DNA of 64,000 nucleotides from JAEUSG01 sp964590225 (lineage in GTDB: Bacteria; Fibrobacterota; OXYB2-FULL-49-7; JAEUSG01). Of the stretch, positions 25,457 through 35,251 are shown piece by piece (position 1 is the stretch's first letter; each line of letters begins with the position of its first letter). Below the pieces are notes generated by a model. The model worked only from the letters and a program-made list of their open reading frames with translations, did no database searches and was not told the origin of the DNA. A program made the position numbers and the translations under genes. The stretch spans positions 1-64,000 of the forward strand of contig CAZPWS010000009.1 in assembly GCA_964590225.1 (NCBI GenBank), read 5' to 3'.

Positions 25457-26368
25457 CTAAACATTCTCTTCAAAAAAAGCCCTAATGAACTTCTCTTTGT
25501 TAAAACTTTCCAGATCTTCAATTTTTTCTCCCGTGCCAACAAACAATACAGGTACGCGAAGAAGACGGCAAACAGAGAGAACAACACCGCCTTTCGCGGT
25601 GCCATCAAGTTTTGTTATGACAAGCCCATCGATGTTAACCACTTCATTGAACTCTTTCGCCTGTATTAGAGCATTTTGACCGCTTGTGCCGTCGAGAACA
25701 AGTATTGTTTTTATTAAAGCCTTATCATCCCGTTTAAGAATGACGCTCTTGATTTTCTTAAGCTCGGTCATAAGGTTAACTTTTGTGTGAAGTCTTCCGG
25801 CGGTATCGATAATTAGGATATCGGTATTTTTTGACTTAGCAGAGGTATAGGCATCAAACGCAACGGCGGCGGGATCTGCTCCCTGCTTTTGCAGCACAAC
25901 ATCAACGCTATTCCGTTCTGCCCAAACCTGAAGCTGTTCTATGGCCGCTGCCCTAAAGGTATCGCAGGCCGCGAAAAGCACGCTCTTACCCTCTCTTTTA
26001 AATTTTGCCCCAAGTTTACCGATAGTTGTTGTCTTGCCGGCTCCATTTACCCCAACCACAAGTAAAACAAGTGGTTTATCGGCTGCCGAAAGCACAGTTT
26101 CGGGATGCGAGTCGGGCAGGAGAGCACTCATTTCCTCTCTCATTGCAGCAACAATACCGTCGGTCTCCTTAAGACGACTCTCCCTGACCCGCGCTCGCAA
26201 TCTATCCATTAGTTCAACGGTCAATTCAACACCAATATCGGCGGCAAGACAAATAGATTCGAGTTCATCAATGGTTTCAGCCTTAATTGGCTTCCGGAAA
26301 GTGACAATATCTTTAAGTTTTGCGAAAAAAGAACTTCTTGTTTTTGACAATCCGTCAAGTAAACCCAT
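25457..26368 (-). CDS. ftsY: Signal recognition particle receptor FtsY
   Basis: A 303-residue GTPase that docks ribosome-SRP complexes at the inner membrane. It shows G1 'GVNGAGKTT' (106-114), the SRP-GTPase insertion 'CDTFRAAAIEQL', G3 'IIDTAGRLHTK', G4 'ITKLDGTAKGG' and the FtsY-type end 'VGTGEKIEDLESFN'. Only the NG domain is present, with no acidic N-terminal extension, as in many non-enteric bacteria. An AGGAGA ribosome site precedes the ATG. It is the last gene of the mutL-rnr-mtaB-ftsY operon, about 20 bases after mtaB. Confidence 0.95.
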   Translation of the reverse strand: MGLLDGLSKTRSSFFAKLKDIVTFRKPIKAETIDELESICLAADIGVELTVELMDRLRARVRESRLKETDGIVAAMREEMSALLPDSHPETVLSAADKPLVLLVVGVNGAGKTTTIGKLGAKFKREGKSVLFAACDTFRAAAIEQLQVWAERNSVDVVLQKQGADPAAVAFDAYTSAKSKNTDILIIDTAGRLHTKVNLMTELKKIKSVILKRDDKALIKTILVLDGTSGQNALIQAKEFNEVVNIDGLVITKLDGTAKGGVVLSVCRLLRVPVLFVGTGEKIEDLESFNKEKFIRAFFEENV

Positions 26369-26388
26369 GATTAAAAATCTCCTGTAAG

Positions 26389-27639
26389 TTATCTATTTAC
26401 CAATCCAATTAGAAATCCGTTAGACAGCCCCGTAACTTTGAATGTAATTATTTCACCATTCTTAACATTGTCGTTTACAGCTATGGGGGCATAATTTGAG
26501 GCGTATCCTTTGCTGTTTTGCTCAATTATGCATTCGAATACACCGCCAACCATTGAGCGCATGAAGTGCTCTTTCTTTTCTGCAAAAAGAGTCTTTAATC
26601 TTTTGACTCTCTCCGTAATTTCAGATTTAACAACTTTCTCCGACATTTCTGCAGCGACAGTTCCTTTCCGAATAGAGTATGGGAAAATGTGACCAAAAGA
26701 AAAGGGGAGCCTTTCAATATTTTTCAGCCCATCTTTAAAATTCTCATCGCTCTCTCCTGGAAACCCTGCTATTATATCTGTTCCAATTCCGCAAAATGGG
26801 TTTTTATTCTTTATGTCAGCCATCAGTTTTTCTATCTGACTTATATCATACTTGCGATTCATATTTGAAAGAACCGCATTACTTCCACTTTGTAATGGAA
26901 TATGTATGTGGTTGCAAACTTTTGGGTGTGAGGTAACAAGATAAATTAGCCTGCTATCCACTTCCTGCGGTTCGATAGAACTCAACCGGATGCGAAAACT
27001 GCCGTTTATGCTAACAATCCTTTCAATTAAATCGGCAAGACCTATGCCATCCCATTGATACTTTCCCACATGAATGCCTGTAAGTACAATCTCCCTATAA
27101 CCCACTTCCAACAACCGATTGATCTGATCCATTATATCCGAAAGAGGACGGCTGACGGGTTTACCTCGAAGGAATGGAACTATACAGTAGGAACAAAAAG
27201 AATCGCAACCGTCCTGAATTTTTAAGTGGGCCCTTGTCCGCCCAATAAAATCATTAACAGGAAAGAATTCCCTTAATGACGAAACCGCCATTTGCGTAAT
27301 AAGCTTTTTATCAGCAAGCCATAAACAGACCTTTTGGGCGCAGTTTACACCAAAAACTTCTGCAACGCCATCTATTGCACGAAAAAATTCAGCATTACCT
27401 TCTACTGCACAGCCACCAACAAGAACAATTTTATCTTTGTTATCTGCTATCAATTTTCTGATTGTTTGTCCACTTTTCGAATTTGCCTTGCCCGTAACAG
27501 AACATGTTTGAACAAAAATAATATCGGCATCGGTAGAGTTTCGGACGATATCAACACCATTGTGGCTTAGCAGCGCTTCGAGCGAAGCAGTGTCGTACTG
27601 ATTTGTGCGGCATCCAAGAGTAATAGTGTAAAGTTTCAT
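26389..27639 (-). CDS. mtaB: tRNA t6A37 methylthiotransferase MtaB
   Basis: A 416-residue radical SAM methylthiotransferase. The N-terminal UPF0004 domain begins 'LYTITLGCRTNQYDT' with cluster cysteines near residues 10, 47 and 77. The radical SAM motif is 'CDSFCSYC' (C-x3-C-x2-C). A short C-terminal TRAM-like region follows. The N-terminal pattern and length fit MtaB, which turns t6A into ms2t6A in tRNAs reading ANN codons, better than MiaB or RimO. The start overlaps the RNase R stop by 4 bases. Confidence 0.85.
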   Translation of the reverse strand: MKLYTITLGCRTNQYDTASLEALLSHNGVDIVRNSTDADIIFVQTCSVTGKANSKSGQTIRKLIADNKDKIVLVGGCAVEGNAEFFRAIDGVAEVFGVNCAQKVCLWLADKKLITQMAVSSLREFFPVNDFIGRTRAHLKIQDGCDSFCSYCIVPFLRGKPVSRPLSDIMDQINRLLEVGYREIVLTGIHVGKYQWDGIGLADLIERIVSINGSFRIRLSSIEPQEVDSRLIYLVTSHPKVCNHIHIPLQSGSNAVLSNMNRKYDISQIEKLMADIKNKNPFCGIGTDIIAGFPGESDENFKDGLKNIERLPFSFGHIFPYSIRKGTVAAEMSEKVVKSEITERVKRLKTLFAEKKEHFMRSMVGGVFECIIEQNSKGYASNYAPIAVNDNVKNGEIITFKVTGLSNGFLIGLVNR

Positions 27640-29369
27640 GCAGATAGAAGCAATAAATCAACTCTTCTGAGTGGGATTGATATCTCCGAAATCTTTACCC
27701 GGACACGATCGCCGACACGATATCGCTTACCTGTTTCACGACAATACAGACTCATAGAGGGGGCATCGAAAACAAAATAACCATCGCGAAGGCGGGAAAC
27801 ATGAATCATGCCATCAACCCCCATATCCTTGAGCTCAACAAAGAGGCCAGCTTCAATTATTCCCGAAACTTTTCCATCCATCTCCTCCCCTAATCTTGTT
27901 CTGAGTGCGGTACATGCTGCAAGGGAAACTGCGTCCCGTTCAGCTTTGGTGGAGCGCTCTTCGTTTGCGCTTGCCAGGATAGCAACTCTCTGCATTTCTT
28001 CAATCGATGCTGCTCTTTTTGCTGAATTTTGAAAGAGCAGCCTGTGAACAAGAAGGTCGGGATATCGCCTGATTGGCGAGGTAAAATGTGTGTAAAAATC
28101 AAATGAGAGGCCGAAATGTCCTTCACATTTAGCCGAATAGCGGGCCCGTGCCATGCTTCGGAGGACTATTGTTTGCGCACTTTTCTCAAATGGTGTACCA
28201 ACGACAGCATCAAGAAATTTTCTAATCTCTCTTACGCTTCCATTTATTGGTGCCTTTACATTAATGGCAGCTGCATATTGGCGGAGGTTATCGAGCGCCT
28301 CTCCTTCGGGAGGTGTATGGATCCTATAAATAGCAGGCCGATTGGCTGATACAAGCCTTTTTGCTACGAATTTATTGGCAAGAAGCATGAACTCCTCTAC
28401 CATTTCATTGGTTTTATGCTTTTCGTACGGCCTTACAGATACAGGAAGGCCTTCACTGCTAAAGTCGATTTTAAACTCAGGAAGAGTAAAATCAAGCGAT
28501 CCATTTTCGAACCGCCGTAACCTTATAAGCGAAGCAAAAGCATTCATGCTGATAAGCATTGCAGCAAGCCCATTTATAGCAGACTTACTCTTGCCATCTA
28601 TTAAATTCTGCGCGGCACTATATGTAAGCCTCTTTCTGCTTTTTATGTAACACTTAAAAACTTCGTCGGAAATAACATCACCCTTTTCGTCAAGTATCAT
28701 TCTACATGCCACTGCTGGTCTTATAAGCCCCTCTTTTAAAGAACAAAGGTCTTCAGAAAGAAACGGGGGAAGCATTGGAATAACCCCCCATGGTAAATAA
28801 GTGCTGCAACCGCGGCGGCGCGCCTCTTTATCGAGTGCGGTGCCCTCTCGTACAAAAAAGCTGACATCGGCAATAAAAACGAAGAGTTCCCAATTGTTAC
28901 CCATTTTACGGAGCGCAATAGCGTCATCAAAATCTTTTGCGTCGTCCGGATCTATTGTTACACACATTACAGAGGTGCAATCCCGCCTCTCCTTATCCAT
29001 CTCTGACAATGGGGGAATTGATGTTTCCCACTTCTTAGCCGATGAATATTCAAGAGGGAGTTTGTGCTTTTCTGGAAGAAGCAGTTTTTCTGTAAAAAAA
29101 GCATCTTCGTCCGAAACAATTGTAACAACTTTTGCCTCAAATGCCCCCTTTTTAAAGCGGCGACCAATTATCGCAAACTCAACCCTCTGTCCATTTTGTG
29201 CGCCGCCGGAATTATTTCTTTTTACAAAAATATCTTCACCGCTATCACCATCTGCCTCTATCCAAAAACCATCTCTTTTACGAGAACGGAAAACTCCTGT
29301 ATATGTCTCCTGTTGCTTACGGTCATCTTCCTTTCTATCTTCCTTTCGCCTTTTTCCACTCCGACTCAT
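27636..29369 (-). CDS. rnr: RNase R/RNase II family 3'-5' exoribonuclease
   Basis: A 577-residue processive exoribonuclease. A lysine/arginine-rich start is followed by an OB-like cold-shock domain ('FRSRKRDGFWIEADG'). The RNB catalytic domain comes next ('TIDPDDAKDFDDAIAL' with the metal-binding aspartates, and 'HFTSPIRRYPDLLVHR'), then a C-terminal S1 domain ('GKVSGIIEAGLFVELKDMGV'). It is shorter than E. coli RNase R (about 810), with a reduced N-terminus. Start overlaps the mutL stop in ATGA, stop overlaps mtaB. Confidence 0.92.
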   Translation of the reverse strand: MSRSGKRRKEDRKEDDRKQQETYTGVFRSRKRDGFWIEADGDSGEDIFVKRNNSGGAQNGQRVEFAIIGRRFKKGAFEAKVVTIVSDEDAFFTEKLLLPEKHKLPLEYSSAKKWETSIPPLSEMDKERRDCTSVMCVTIDPDDAKDFDDAIALRKMGNNWELFVFIADVSFFVREGTALDKEARRRGCSTYLPWGVIPMLPPFLSEDLCSLKEGLIRPAVACRMILDEKGDVISDEVFKCYIKSRKRLTYSAAQNLIDGKSKSAINGLAAMLISMNAFASLIRLRRFENGSLDFTLPEFKIDFSSEGLPVSVRPYEKHKTNEMVEEFMLLANKFVAKRLVSANRPAIYRIHTPPEGEALDNLRQYAAAINVKAPINGSVREIRKFLDAVVGTPFEKSAQTIVLRSMARARYSAKCEGHFGLSFDFYTHFTSPIRRYPDLLVHRLLFQNSAKRAASIEEMQRVAILASANEERSTKAERDAVSLAACTALRTRLGEEMDGKVSGIIEAGLFVELKDMGVDGMIHVSRLRDGYFVFDAPSMSLYCRETGKRYRVGDRVRVKISEISIPLRRVDLLLLSA

Positions 29370-31105
29370 CGCATAAACCTCCTGTTAATTTCCTCAAGGG
29401 GAATCCTGATTACTATAGGTCTGCCATGAGGACAAGTATATGGATTTTCGCATTGGAAAAGGGAATCAACGAGATAATTTATTTCCTCAAGCGAAAGCTG
29501 CTGGCCCGCTTTAATAGCCGCTCCACAGGCGAAAGAACTCGCATAATTACGATCGTACTCATTTGGACCGTAACTTTTTTTTCCGAGTTCGTCTATCATT
29601 TCAACTACCATTTTATTGACCGGCTGATCTTTTAAAGCAGCAGGAACTCCATCAACCACTATACAGTTACCCGAAAGAGGCCTGATCGCAAAACCAGTTT
29701 TTTCGAATGCATTAAGAAAAGTATCTAAGTTGTTTTTCTGCTGGAGCGAAAGCTCAATCATTACGGGGAAGAGAAGCTGTTGTGTTACCATCCGCTCACC
29801 GGAAGACAAAGTCTTTAAAGCTCTTTCGAAAAGAATCCGTTCGTGGGCGACATGCTGGTCTATTATTACAAGACCGTTTTTTATCTGACACAGAATGTAC
29901 ATATCATGGAGTTGAAAATAGGGAATCAAGTACTGTTTTGTCTCCTTGATATCAGGCCATGGTCCCTTCGGCTCGCTTCCAATAACATCTTGAGTTGTAA
30001 CCGTATTTGCTTCTTTATAGAGGGGCAGTAAATTTTCTGAAATAAAAGACTGCGTGTTTGTTTTATTTTCGAATACCACGCTTTCACTTGGTGAATAACT
30101 CTTGCTATTGACAATGCTGTTTGATTTGAATCCTTCGGTAATACAGCGACCGATTGCTCTTGCTACCCTTTCGTCGTCGGCAAAACGAATTTCTCTCTTT
30201 GTCGGGTGAACATTTACATCTATTTCATCTGGATTTATACGCAAAAACACAAATGCGATCGGGTACCTTCCAAATGGCAACAGATCCCTATATCCAGAAC
30301 GGAGTCCGCGGTCAAGGTTTTTACTTTCTACAACACGATTATTAACAAAAAGAATCTGGCCGGTTCTGTTCGCCCTCGTTAAATCAAGATTACTGAAATA
30401 GACTATTGCTTCAAGGACATCATCAGAATATGTTCCGCGCATAAGGGAGTCAGAGACCGGTGCGCCATAAACCGCGCCTATCCGAAGAATATGCTCCTGT
30501 ACGGCTTGGTAATTTGCTTTCTCCTTGCCATCACAAACATAGCGGAATGAAATCTCTGGATGAGACAGCGCAATTGTTGTAAAAACCGTAGTAATTCGTG
30601 CGAGTTCGGCAGAGTCACTCGATAAAAATTGGCGACGCACTGGTAGGTTGGCAAACATTTCCGAAACTGAAACTGTTGTACCTTTTGCTCTGGCAGAGTC
30701 ACGAACTGTAAATTCCCCAGAAGCCCTTCTCTCAAGCAATATCGCTGGACCACTTTCTGAAGCATTTGTTAAAATTTCAACATTTGCTACCGCCGCAATA
30801 CTTGACAACGCCTCCCCGCGAAAGCCCATCGTTGCTACGGCGTAAATATCCTCGCTATTCTCAATTTTTGAAGTTGCATGTCGCTCAAAAACAAGGGCGG
30901 CATCTTCCCGTTCAATTCCGCATCCATTGTCTGAAATACGGATTAACGCCTTCCCCCCATCCTTTACTTCAAGAGTTATGCGTGTTGAGCCTGCATCAAC
31001 AGCGTTTTCCATCAATTCTTTTACAACCGAGGCGGGTCGTTCGATAACCTCACCAGCGGCAATTTTATTTATTGTAGAATCGGAAAGTTTGGATATCTTA
31101 CGCAT
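29366..31105 (-). CDS. mutL: DNA mismatch repair protein MutL
   Basis: A 579-residue MutL. The GHKL ATPase has 'INKIAAGEVIERPASVVKEL', 'DNGCGI' and 'GFRGEALSSIA'. The C-terminal endonuclease domain has 'DQHVAHERILFE' (the DQHA-x2-E-x4-E metal motif with Val for Ala), 'ACGAAIKAG' and 'CPHGRP'. The protein is therefore of the endonuclease type used in bacteria without MutH. No mutS is in the window. It is the first gene of the mutL-rnr-mtaB-ftsY operon. Upstream a TTGAAA and a TATCTT lie very near the ATG, which has no clear ribosome site. Confidence 0.95.
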   Translation of the reverse strand: MRKISKLSDSTINKIAAGEVIERPASVVKELMENAVDAGSTRITLEVKDGGKALIRISDNGCGIEREDAALVFERHATSKIENSEDIYAVATMGFRGEALSSIAAVANVEILTNASESGPAILLERRASGEFTVRDSARAKGTTVSVSEMFANLPVRRQFLSSDSAELARITTVFTTIALSHPEISFRYVCDGKEKANYQAVQEHILRIGAVYGAPVSDSLMRGTYSDDVLEAIVYFSNLDLTRANRTGQILFVNNRVVESKNLDRGLRSGYRDLLPFGRYPIAFVFLRINPDEIDVNVHPTKREIRFADDERVARAIGRCITEGFKSNSIVNSKSYSPSESVVFENKTNTQSFISENLLPLYKEANTVTTQDVIGSEPKGPWPDIKETKQYLIPYFQLHDMYILCQIKNGLVIIDQHVAHERILFERALKTLSSGERMVTQQLLFPVMIELSLQQKNNLDTFLNAFEKTGFAIRPLSGNCIVVDGVPAALKDQPVNKMVVEMIDELGKKSYGPNEYDRNYASSFACGAAIKAGQQLSLEEINYLVDSLFQCENPYTCPHGRPIVIRIPLEEINRRFMR

Positions 31106-31169
31106 ACGGCTTAAGATACCCTTTTCCGCTAACTCTTTTCAATCACGCAGATTATCAGATTCGCCTAAC

Positions 31170-33926
31170 CTATTTGACCAATACAGCCTTCCTCTTCAAT
31201 TCGAAACCCTTACCGCTTAAAGAAACGAAATAGATTCCTGAAGGATACGCAGAAGCGTTCCACCTGACAATCTTGGCCTCACCCTGCGATGCAATACGGG
31301 AAGCATTTTCACCTATTTGTGAAGATAGAGATGCAACCTTCTTCCCATTTATATCAAAAACATCCAACCTCATCTCCCCCCTACGCCAGCCATTTACAGA
31401 AATATTGACAACCGCATTAAAGGGGTTGGGAGAAAGGAAAATGTCCGGTTTTATTTTCGTCATCTCATCATACTCCTGTGTTACAGCATAAGTGGTTGTA
31501 TCGCCATACAAAAGGAGTATATCTTCAGAGGACAATGCAGTATTATAAACTCTAATGTCATCAAGCATCCCCTGAAAATACGGAGCATTACTGTAGCCAA
31601 TCTTCCAATATCCGGTGAAGCTTTCAGCACTTTTTGTAGCTGTATCTGAAACCACTGGAGCTCCATCCACATATAAAAACATACCGGCAGAAGAGAGAGT
31701 TGCCACAAGGTGGTGCCATTCCCCATCATTATACGATGATGGGGAGGTAATGGTACGATTATTGCCAGGATAACACCTGAAAGAAAGAGCACCTGTCGAG
31801 GTCAACTTAATATCTCTGTCATAACTTGTACTTTGCCCTGTAGAAGTACTGCCGAATCCAATAAGGACACCAGCATTGGCGTTTGTGCTAAACCACATTG
31901 ACAACGAAAAAGGTAAAGGGTTACTTTGAGCAACAATTGTTGACAAATAGTCATCGACACCGTCAAAAAAGAGTGCCGAACCGAATCTACCCTGAACCCA
32001 TGTAGCTCCTCCTCGAAGCGTAGCTGTATTACCATTGCCACTTACATCGGCGGCTGAGCTCCCCATTCCCTCATTTAAACTCCAGTGGAAGTGCGGCACT
32101 TGGTATGCCATGACACTTTTTACATAAGCGCTGTCTGAAAAACTCGTAGAACTTGCAGCAGCAACGATAATGCATTCTCCAGCAATGTTAGTCGTCGAAA
32201 CAACACCGGACTGTGAAACAGAGGCTACCGCAGAGTTCAGCGATGCCCAAACTATCGATAGATCCGAGTCAGCAGGCAAAATTGTGCCATCAGAATGAAC
32301 CCTATACAGCAGAAATGACTTTTGAGCATTAGTGAACATAAACAAAGTATCTGGAACCATCCGAATGCCCGTGACAGCAAGCCTCTGAAGATTAACTGTT
32401 AAAGCTAAAGTTTTCCCACCCTCAAGGTAAACAGGAATACCCCTTTTAGCAGCAAAACCAGGTGCCTCCACATCTATAAAATAGCCACTGCCAGAATCAG
32501 CAGCAATTCTTAGAATCCCGGAAGAACTTTGGCTGGTACCTATAATTATTGAGGAGCGAATCAGTTTCAATGTTGCCCCTGTTTTTACCTGTTCCTGTGC
32601 GACAGAATCAACAACAGAAACCGACAAATAACCTTTACTCTTATCCGCATTTGACATTCTGTAAGCTATGGATATTGGAACAGAAGAGGTAGGAGCCATT
32701 CTCTCATAAGCTATCAGACTACCCCCATTAACGGCATCGGAAGCAACACAAGCCTCCATAGCACCGATGGCACTTGAACCGGAAACCAGAACTGCCGAAT
32801 CAATGACTTCGCCATACTCATTTGCCGCCACAGCAGCAACAATTTCATGCCGTTGTACTCCATTTCGAGAAACTCTTTCATGCCACACATTAACATAATT
32901 GCAACCATCCCAGGATACATCAGGATTTAATACAATTTCGCCGCAGTTACCAGTCAGACTATAACAAAAATCATGAATCCTGATACCGAATAAATCAAAA
33001 AAGGCCGCATTGTTTGGCGTCCGGTTGTTGACGCGTGAGTTGGTCACATCGGTTCTCCATGAAATCATATAGCCGGCGCTCCCCTTGGCAATAGCAGCTG
33101 GCGCTAAGCCCAATGGCATTTTGCGTGGCTCAGCGTTAAATGGAATTGAATAGACGGGTTGAGCATCTGGTATGCCATCAGATACGAAAATTCCCGTAGT
33201 TGGTGATTGCCAATACTGATATACGCCGGCAAATGTTCTTGTAGCAGATATGGAAAACACAAAAACTCTACCTACGGTATTAGTTGGAGCAACAATTGGA
33301 GCCATCACATGCGAAACGCCCGAAGCCACCAACACGCCAGATGGATCAAGTATTTCTCCGTTTGGGGATAGCCGTGCTAAATAGGTTTCATAGGTTTTCT
33401 CAGAACGCCCATCCTGCCAGACAATATTGTAGTTAGAACCATCCCAAGCAGCTCTTGGTAGCGCCTGATTTCTCTTTCCACCAGAAACAAGTACCCCATT
33501 CTTATCTTGAACCGTACCATCAGGGGTGACACGCGCCGCATAAACATCCCAGTCTTTACCATTTCGTAAATCTTGCCAAACAACAAGAAATTGATTGTGC
33601 CCATATATAATTCTTGGCGACTGCTTCAAATCAACAGTATCGGCTATAATAAACGGAATAGTATCAATGACCTCTCCAGTGGAGCGAACACGACAGCCAA
33701 CAATAGCGCTGTGATATTTAGGCCCAAGCCTTAAATCGCCCGGAAGCAACCTGCCAGACTGCCACACGACTATAAAAACATCACCACCAAAAGCAGCTGC
33801 TGGTGCGTAAGCATCATTACCGTTATGCGTAGGCAAAACACGCTCTGGCGTGAGAATAATAGCTACGCTCGTTAACTGTAAAACAAGTAGGATGCTAAAC
33901 AAAAAAAATGCTGTTCTGATACCCAT
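31170..33926 (-). CDS. Secreted surface protein: propeller-like repeats, Big2-like, LamG and C-terminal sorting domain
   Basis: A 918-residue exported protein. Residues 1-22 are a signal peptide. About 30-430 contain spaced repeats around 'VVWQDLRNG' and 'IVWQDGRSE', consistent with a beta-propeller. A beta-sandwich with a Big2-type bacterial Ig segment ('VASVSQSGVVSTTNIAG') covers about 510-600. A LamG/concanavalin-like domain ('GNGNTATLRGG', 'WHHLVATLSSAGMFLYVDG') covers about 610-800. The end carries the sorting-type domain ('SPNPFNAVVNISVNG', 'YPSGIYFVSLSGKG'). A strong AAGGGGG ribosome site precedes the ATG. The role is probably surface binding of a glycan or other ligand; substrate unknown. 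Confidence 0.75.
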   Translation of the reverse strand: MGIRTAFFLFSILLVLQLTSVAIILTPERVLPTHNGNDAYAPAAAFGGDVFIVVWQSGRLLPGDLRLGPKYHSAIVGCRVRSTGEVIDTIPFIIADTVDLKQSPRIIYGHNQFLVVWQDLRNGKDWDVYAARVTPDGTVQDKNGVLVSGGKRNQALPRAAWDGSNYNIVWQDGRSEKTYETYLARLSPNGEILDPSGVLVASGVSHVMAPIVAPTNTVGRVFVFSISATRTFAGVYQYWQSPTTGIFVSDGIPDAQPVYSIPFNAEPRKMPLGLAPAAIAKGSAGYMISWRTDVTNSRVNNRTPNNAAFFDLFGIRIHDFCYSLTGNCGEIVLNPDVSWDGCNYVNVWHERVSRNGVQRHEIVAAVAANEYGEVIDSAVLVSGSSAIGAMEACVASDAVNGGSLIAYERMAPTSSVPISIAYRMSNADKSKGYLSVSVVDSVAQEQVKTGATLKLIRSSIIIGTSQSSSGILRIAADSGSGYFIDVEAPGFAAKRGIPVYLEGGKTLALTVNLQRLAVTGIRMVPDTLFMFTNAQKSFLLYRVHSDGTILPADSDLSIVWASLNSAVASVSQSGVVSTTNIAGECIIVAAASSTSFSDSAYVKSVMAYQVPHFHWSLNEGMGSSAADVSGNGNTATLRGGATWVQGRFGSALFFDGVDDYLSTIVAQSNPLPFSLSMWFSTNANAGVLIGFGSTSTGQSTSYDRDIKLTSTGALSFRCYPGNNRTITSPSSYNDGEWHHLVATLSSAGMFLYVDGAPVVSDTATKSAESFTGYWKIGYSNAPYFQGMLDDIRVYNTALSSEDILLLYGDTTTYAVTQEYDEMTKIKPDIFLSPNPFNAVVNISVNGWRRGEMRLDVFDINGKKVASLSSQIGENASRIASQGEAKIVRWNASAYPSGIYFVSLSGKGFELKRKAVLVK

Positions 33927-33941
33927 AAATAGCCCCCTTTT

Positions 33942-35042
33942 TTATCTTACTCTTTTATAATGGCGCGTTGACATGGAGCCGGCAATAAAACTGCCATTAC
34001 CAATCCATCTTAGACTTGTGAAAAAATCTTCAGTTTTACTGTAAGGCAAGGTGTCCGCAAAACGCATAAGATTATTCTCGACATATATCGTTGATACCCA
34101 CTTCCGATCAAGATCAAGCCTGAACATAGTTGCACAATCATTTGTTGTGAGATAAATAAACTTACGCTGTGGATCGTCAGGCCCAAAACAGATTGTTGTA
34201 CCCTCTCCATACCAGTCAGTGCCATCAAAAGGGCCTGGGGCATTACTTGATCTTTTGGGTGTATAATTACGCGGTACAAGACCGTGAAATGAATTATCTG
34301 AGAGATCCCAGTAAAAGGTGTACCAATCTCTTACGCTCTGGTTACAGTAAAGCCGGTTATTAACATCGTCCATCAGTATTGGTAAACCATGTTGGTGAAA
34401 TCCGATAATTTTGCCAGTTGCACTTGTATCAAGCTGAACCGTTCTTTCGATCTGTCCGTCCGGTGTCAACACCATTAAACGGCATGAAACTCCAAGGAGA
34501 TAAACTTTACCATCATCGCCAACCGAAAGCCCCCTATAATCTCCACTGATGTTTGACAGTATTGTTGTTACTATCTGATCCTGAAAGTCTAACCTACGGA
34601 GCGATTGCGTTACACCGTTGTAGTCAGTCAGATACATATAGCGAAAGTCTCTGGAGAATGCTGCTCCTGGGTGCCATGTATAGTACCACGCGCCAATCCG
34701 CGCCCGAGAAAATGGGCCATCCATATAACCAAAACCTGTTCCAACAACTCGATGAATTCTTTCCGTCTCCATATCGAGCCAACCAATAAAGCAGCGCCCC
34801 ATTTCACCACTTAAGTACCCCCAGCCAGCAGTACCAGCCTCTGTATATGAAAAGCCAAAAACAGGGCTACCAGCCCCAAATGCCTCACCCTCAAGAAAAA
34901 GTGGAGTTCCTGCACCTCCAACCCTTATTAGCTCCCATCTTGCAGATGTATCCCATACAGGCGTAGAAAAACCACCTTCATATGCTCTGGTTTCTATTGG
35001 TAAAATAACAAGCCCACAGAACAAAAAAAGCCATCTAAGCAT
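33942..35042 (-). CDS. Secreted protein of unknown function, possible beta-propeller
   Basis: About 366 residues with an N-terminal signal peptide ('LRWLFLFCGLVILPIETRAY'). The rest is rich in Trp, Tyr, Gly and Asp with loosely repeated strands ('VYLLGVSCRLMVLTPDGQI', 'RKFIYLTTNDCATMFRLD') reminiscent of NHL- or WD-type propellers. No catalytic motif and no C-terminal sorting domain are seen. I chose the ATG at 35042 because GGGAGG lies just upstream; an earlier frame start would add 10 residues containing that ribosome site. It ends 15 bases before the 918-residue surface protein, so the two are probably one transcript. Confidence 0.6.
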   Translation of the reverse strand: MLRWLFLFCGLVILPIETRAYEGGFSTPVWDTSARWELIRVGGAGTPLFLEGEAFGAGSPVFGFSYTEAGTAGWGYLSGEMGRCFIGWLDMETERIHRVVGTGFGYMDGPFSRARIGAWYYTWHPGAAFSRDFRYMYLTDYNGVTQSLRRLDFQDQIVTTILSNISGDYRGLSVGDDGKVYLLGVSCRLMVLTPDGQIERTVQLDTSATGKIIGFHQHGLPILMDDVNNRLYCNQSVRDWYTFYWDLSDNSFHGLVPRNYTPKRSSNAPGPFDGTDWYGEGTTICFGPDDPQRKFIYLTTNDCATMFRLDLDRKWVSTIYVENNLMRFADTLPYSKTEDFFTSLRWIGNGSFIAGSMSTRHYKRVR

Positions 35043-35251
35043 AATTAACCTCCCTTCCATAAAAAGCCACAAAATGGCAGCTTATAATTTTTTGCATATA
35101 ATCACATTATAATAGGAATATAGAACCGATAGGATGTACGCGCCACATAAAATCACGGTTTTTTTTGTATAAAAACAGCGAAAAATGTATAAGAACACGG
35201 AAAAAGCTATTAAAACTCGAATACAACAGCCGCTGTTTAATAGCCGCAATT
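35043..35251. other. Intergenic region upstream of the secreted-protein pair
   Basis: About 209 AT-rich bases. On the minus strand TATAAT-like hexamers occur around 35105-35115, possible promoter elements for the pair 33942-35042. AGCCGC occurs twice near 35230. A minus-strand frame through here has no ribosome site or family resemblance, and I do not call it. Confidence 0.35.
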
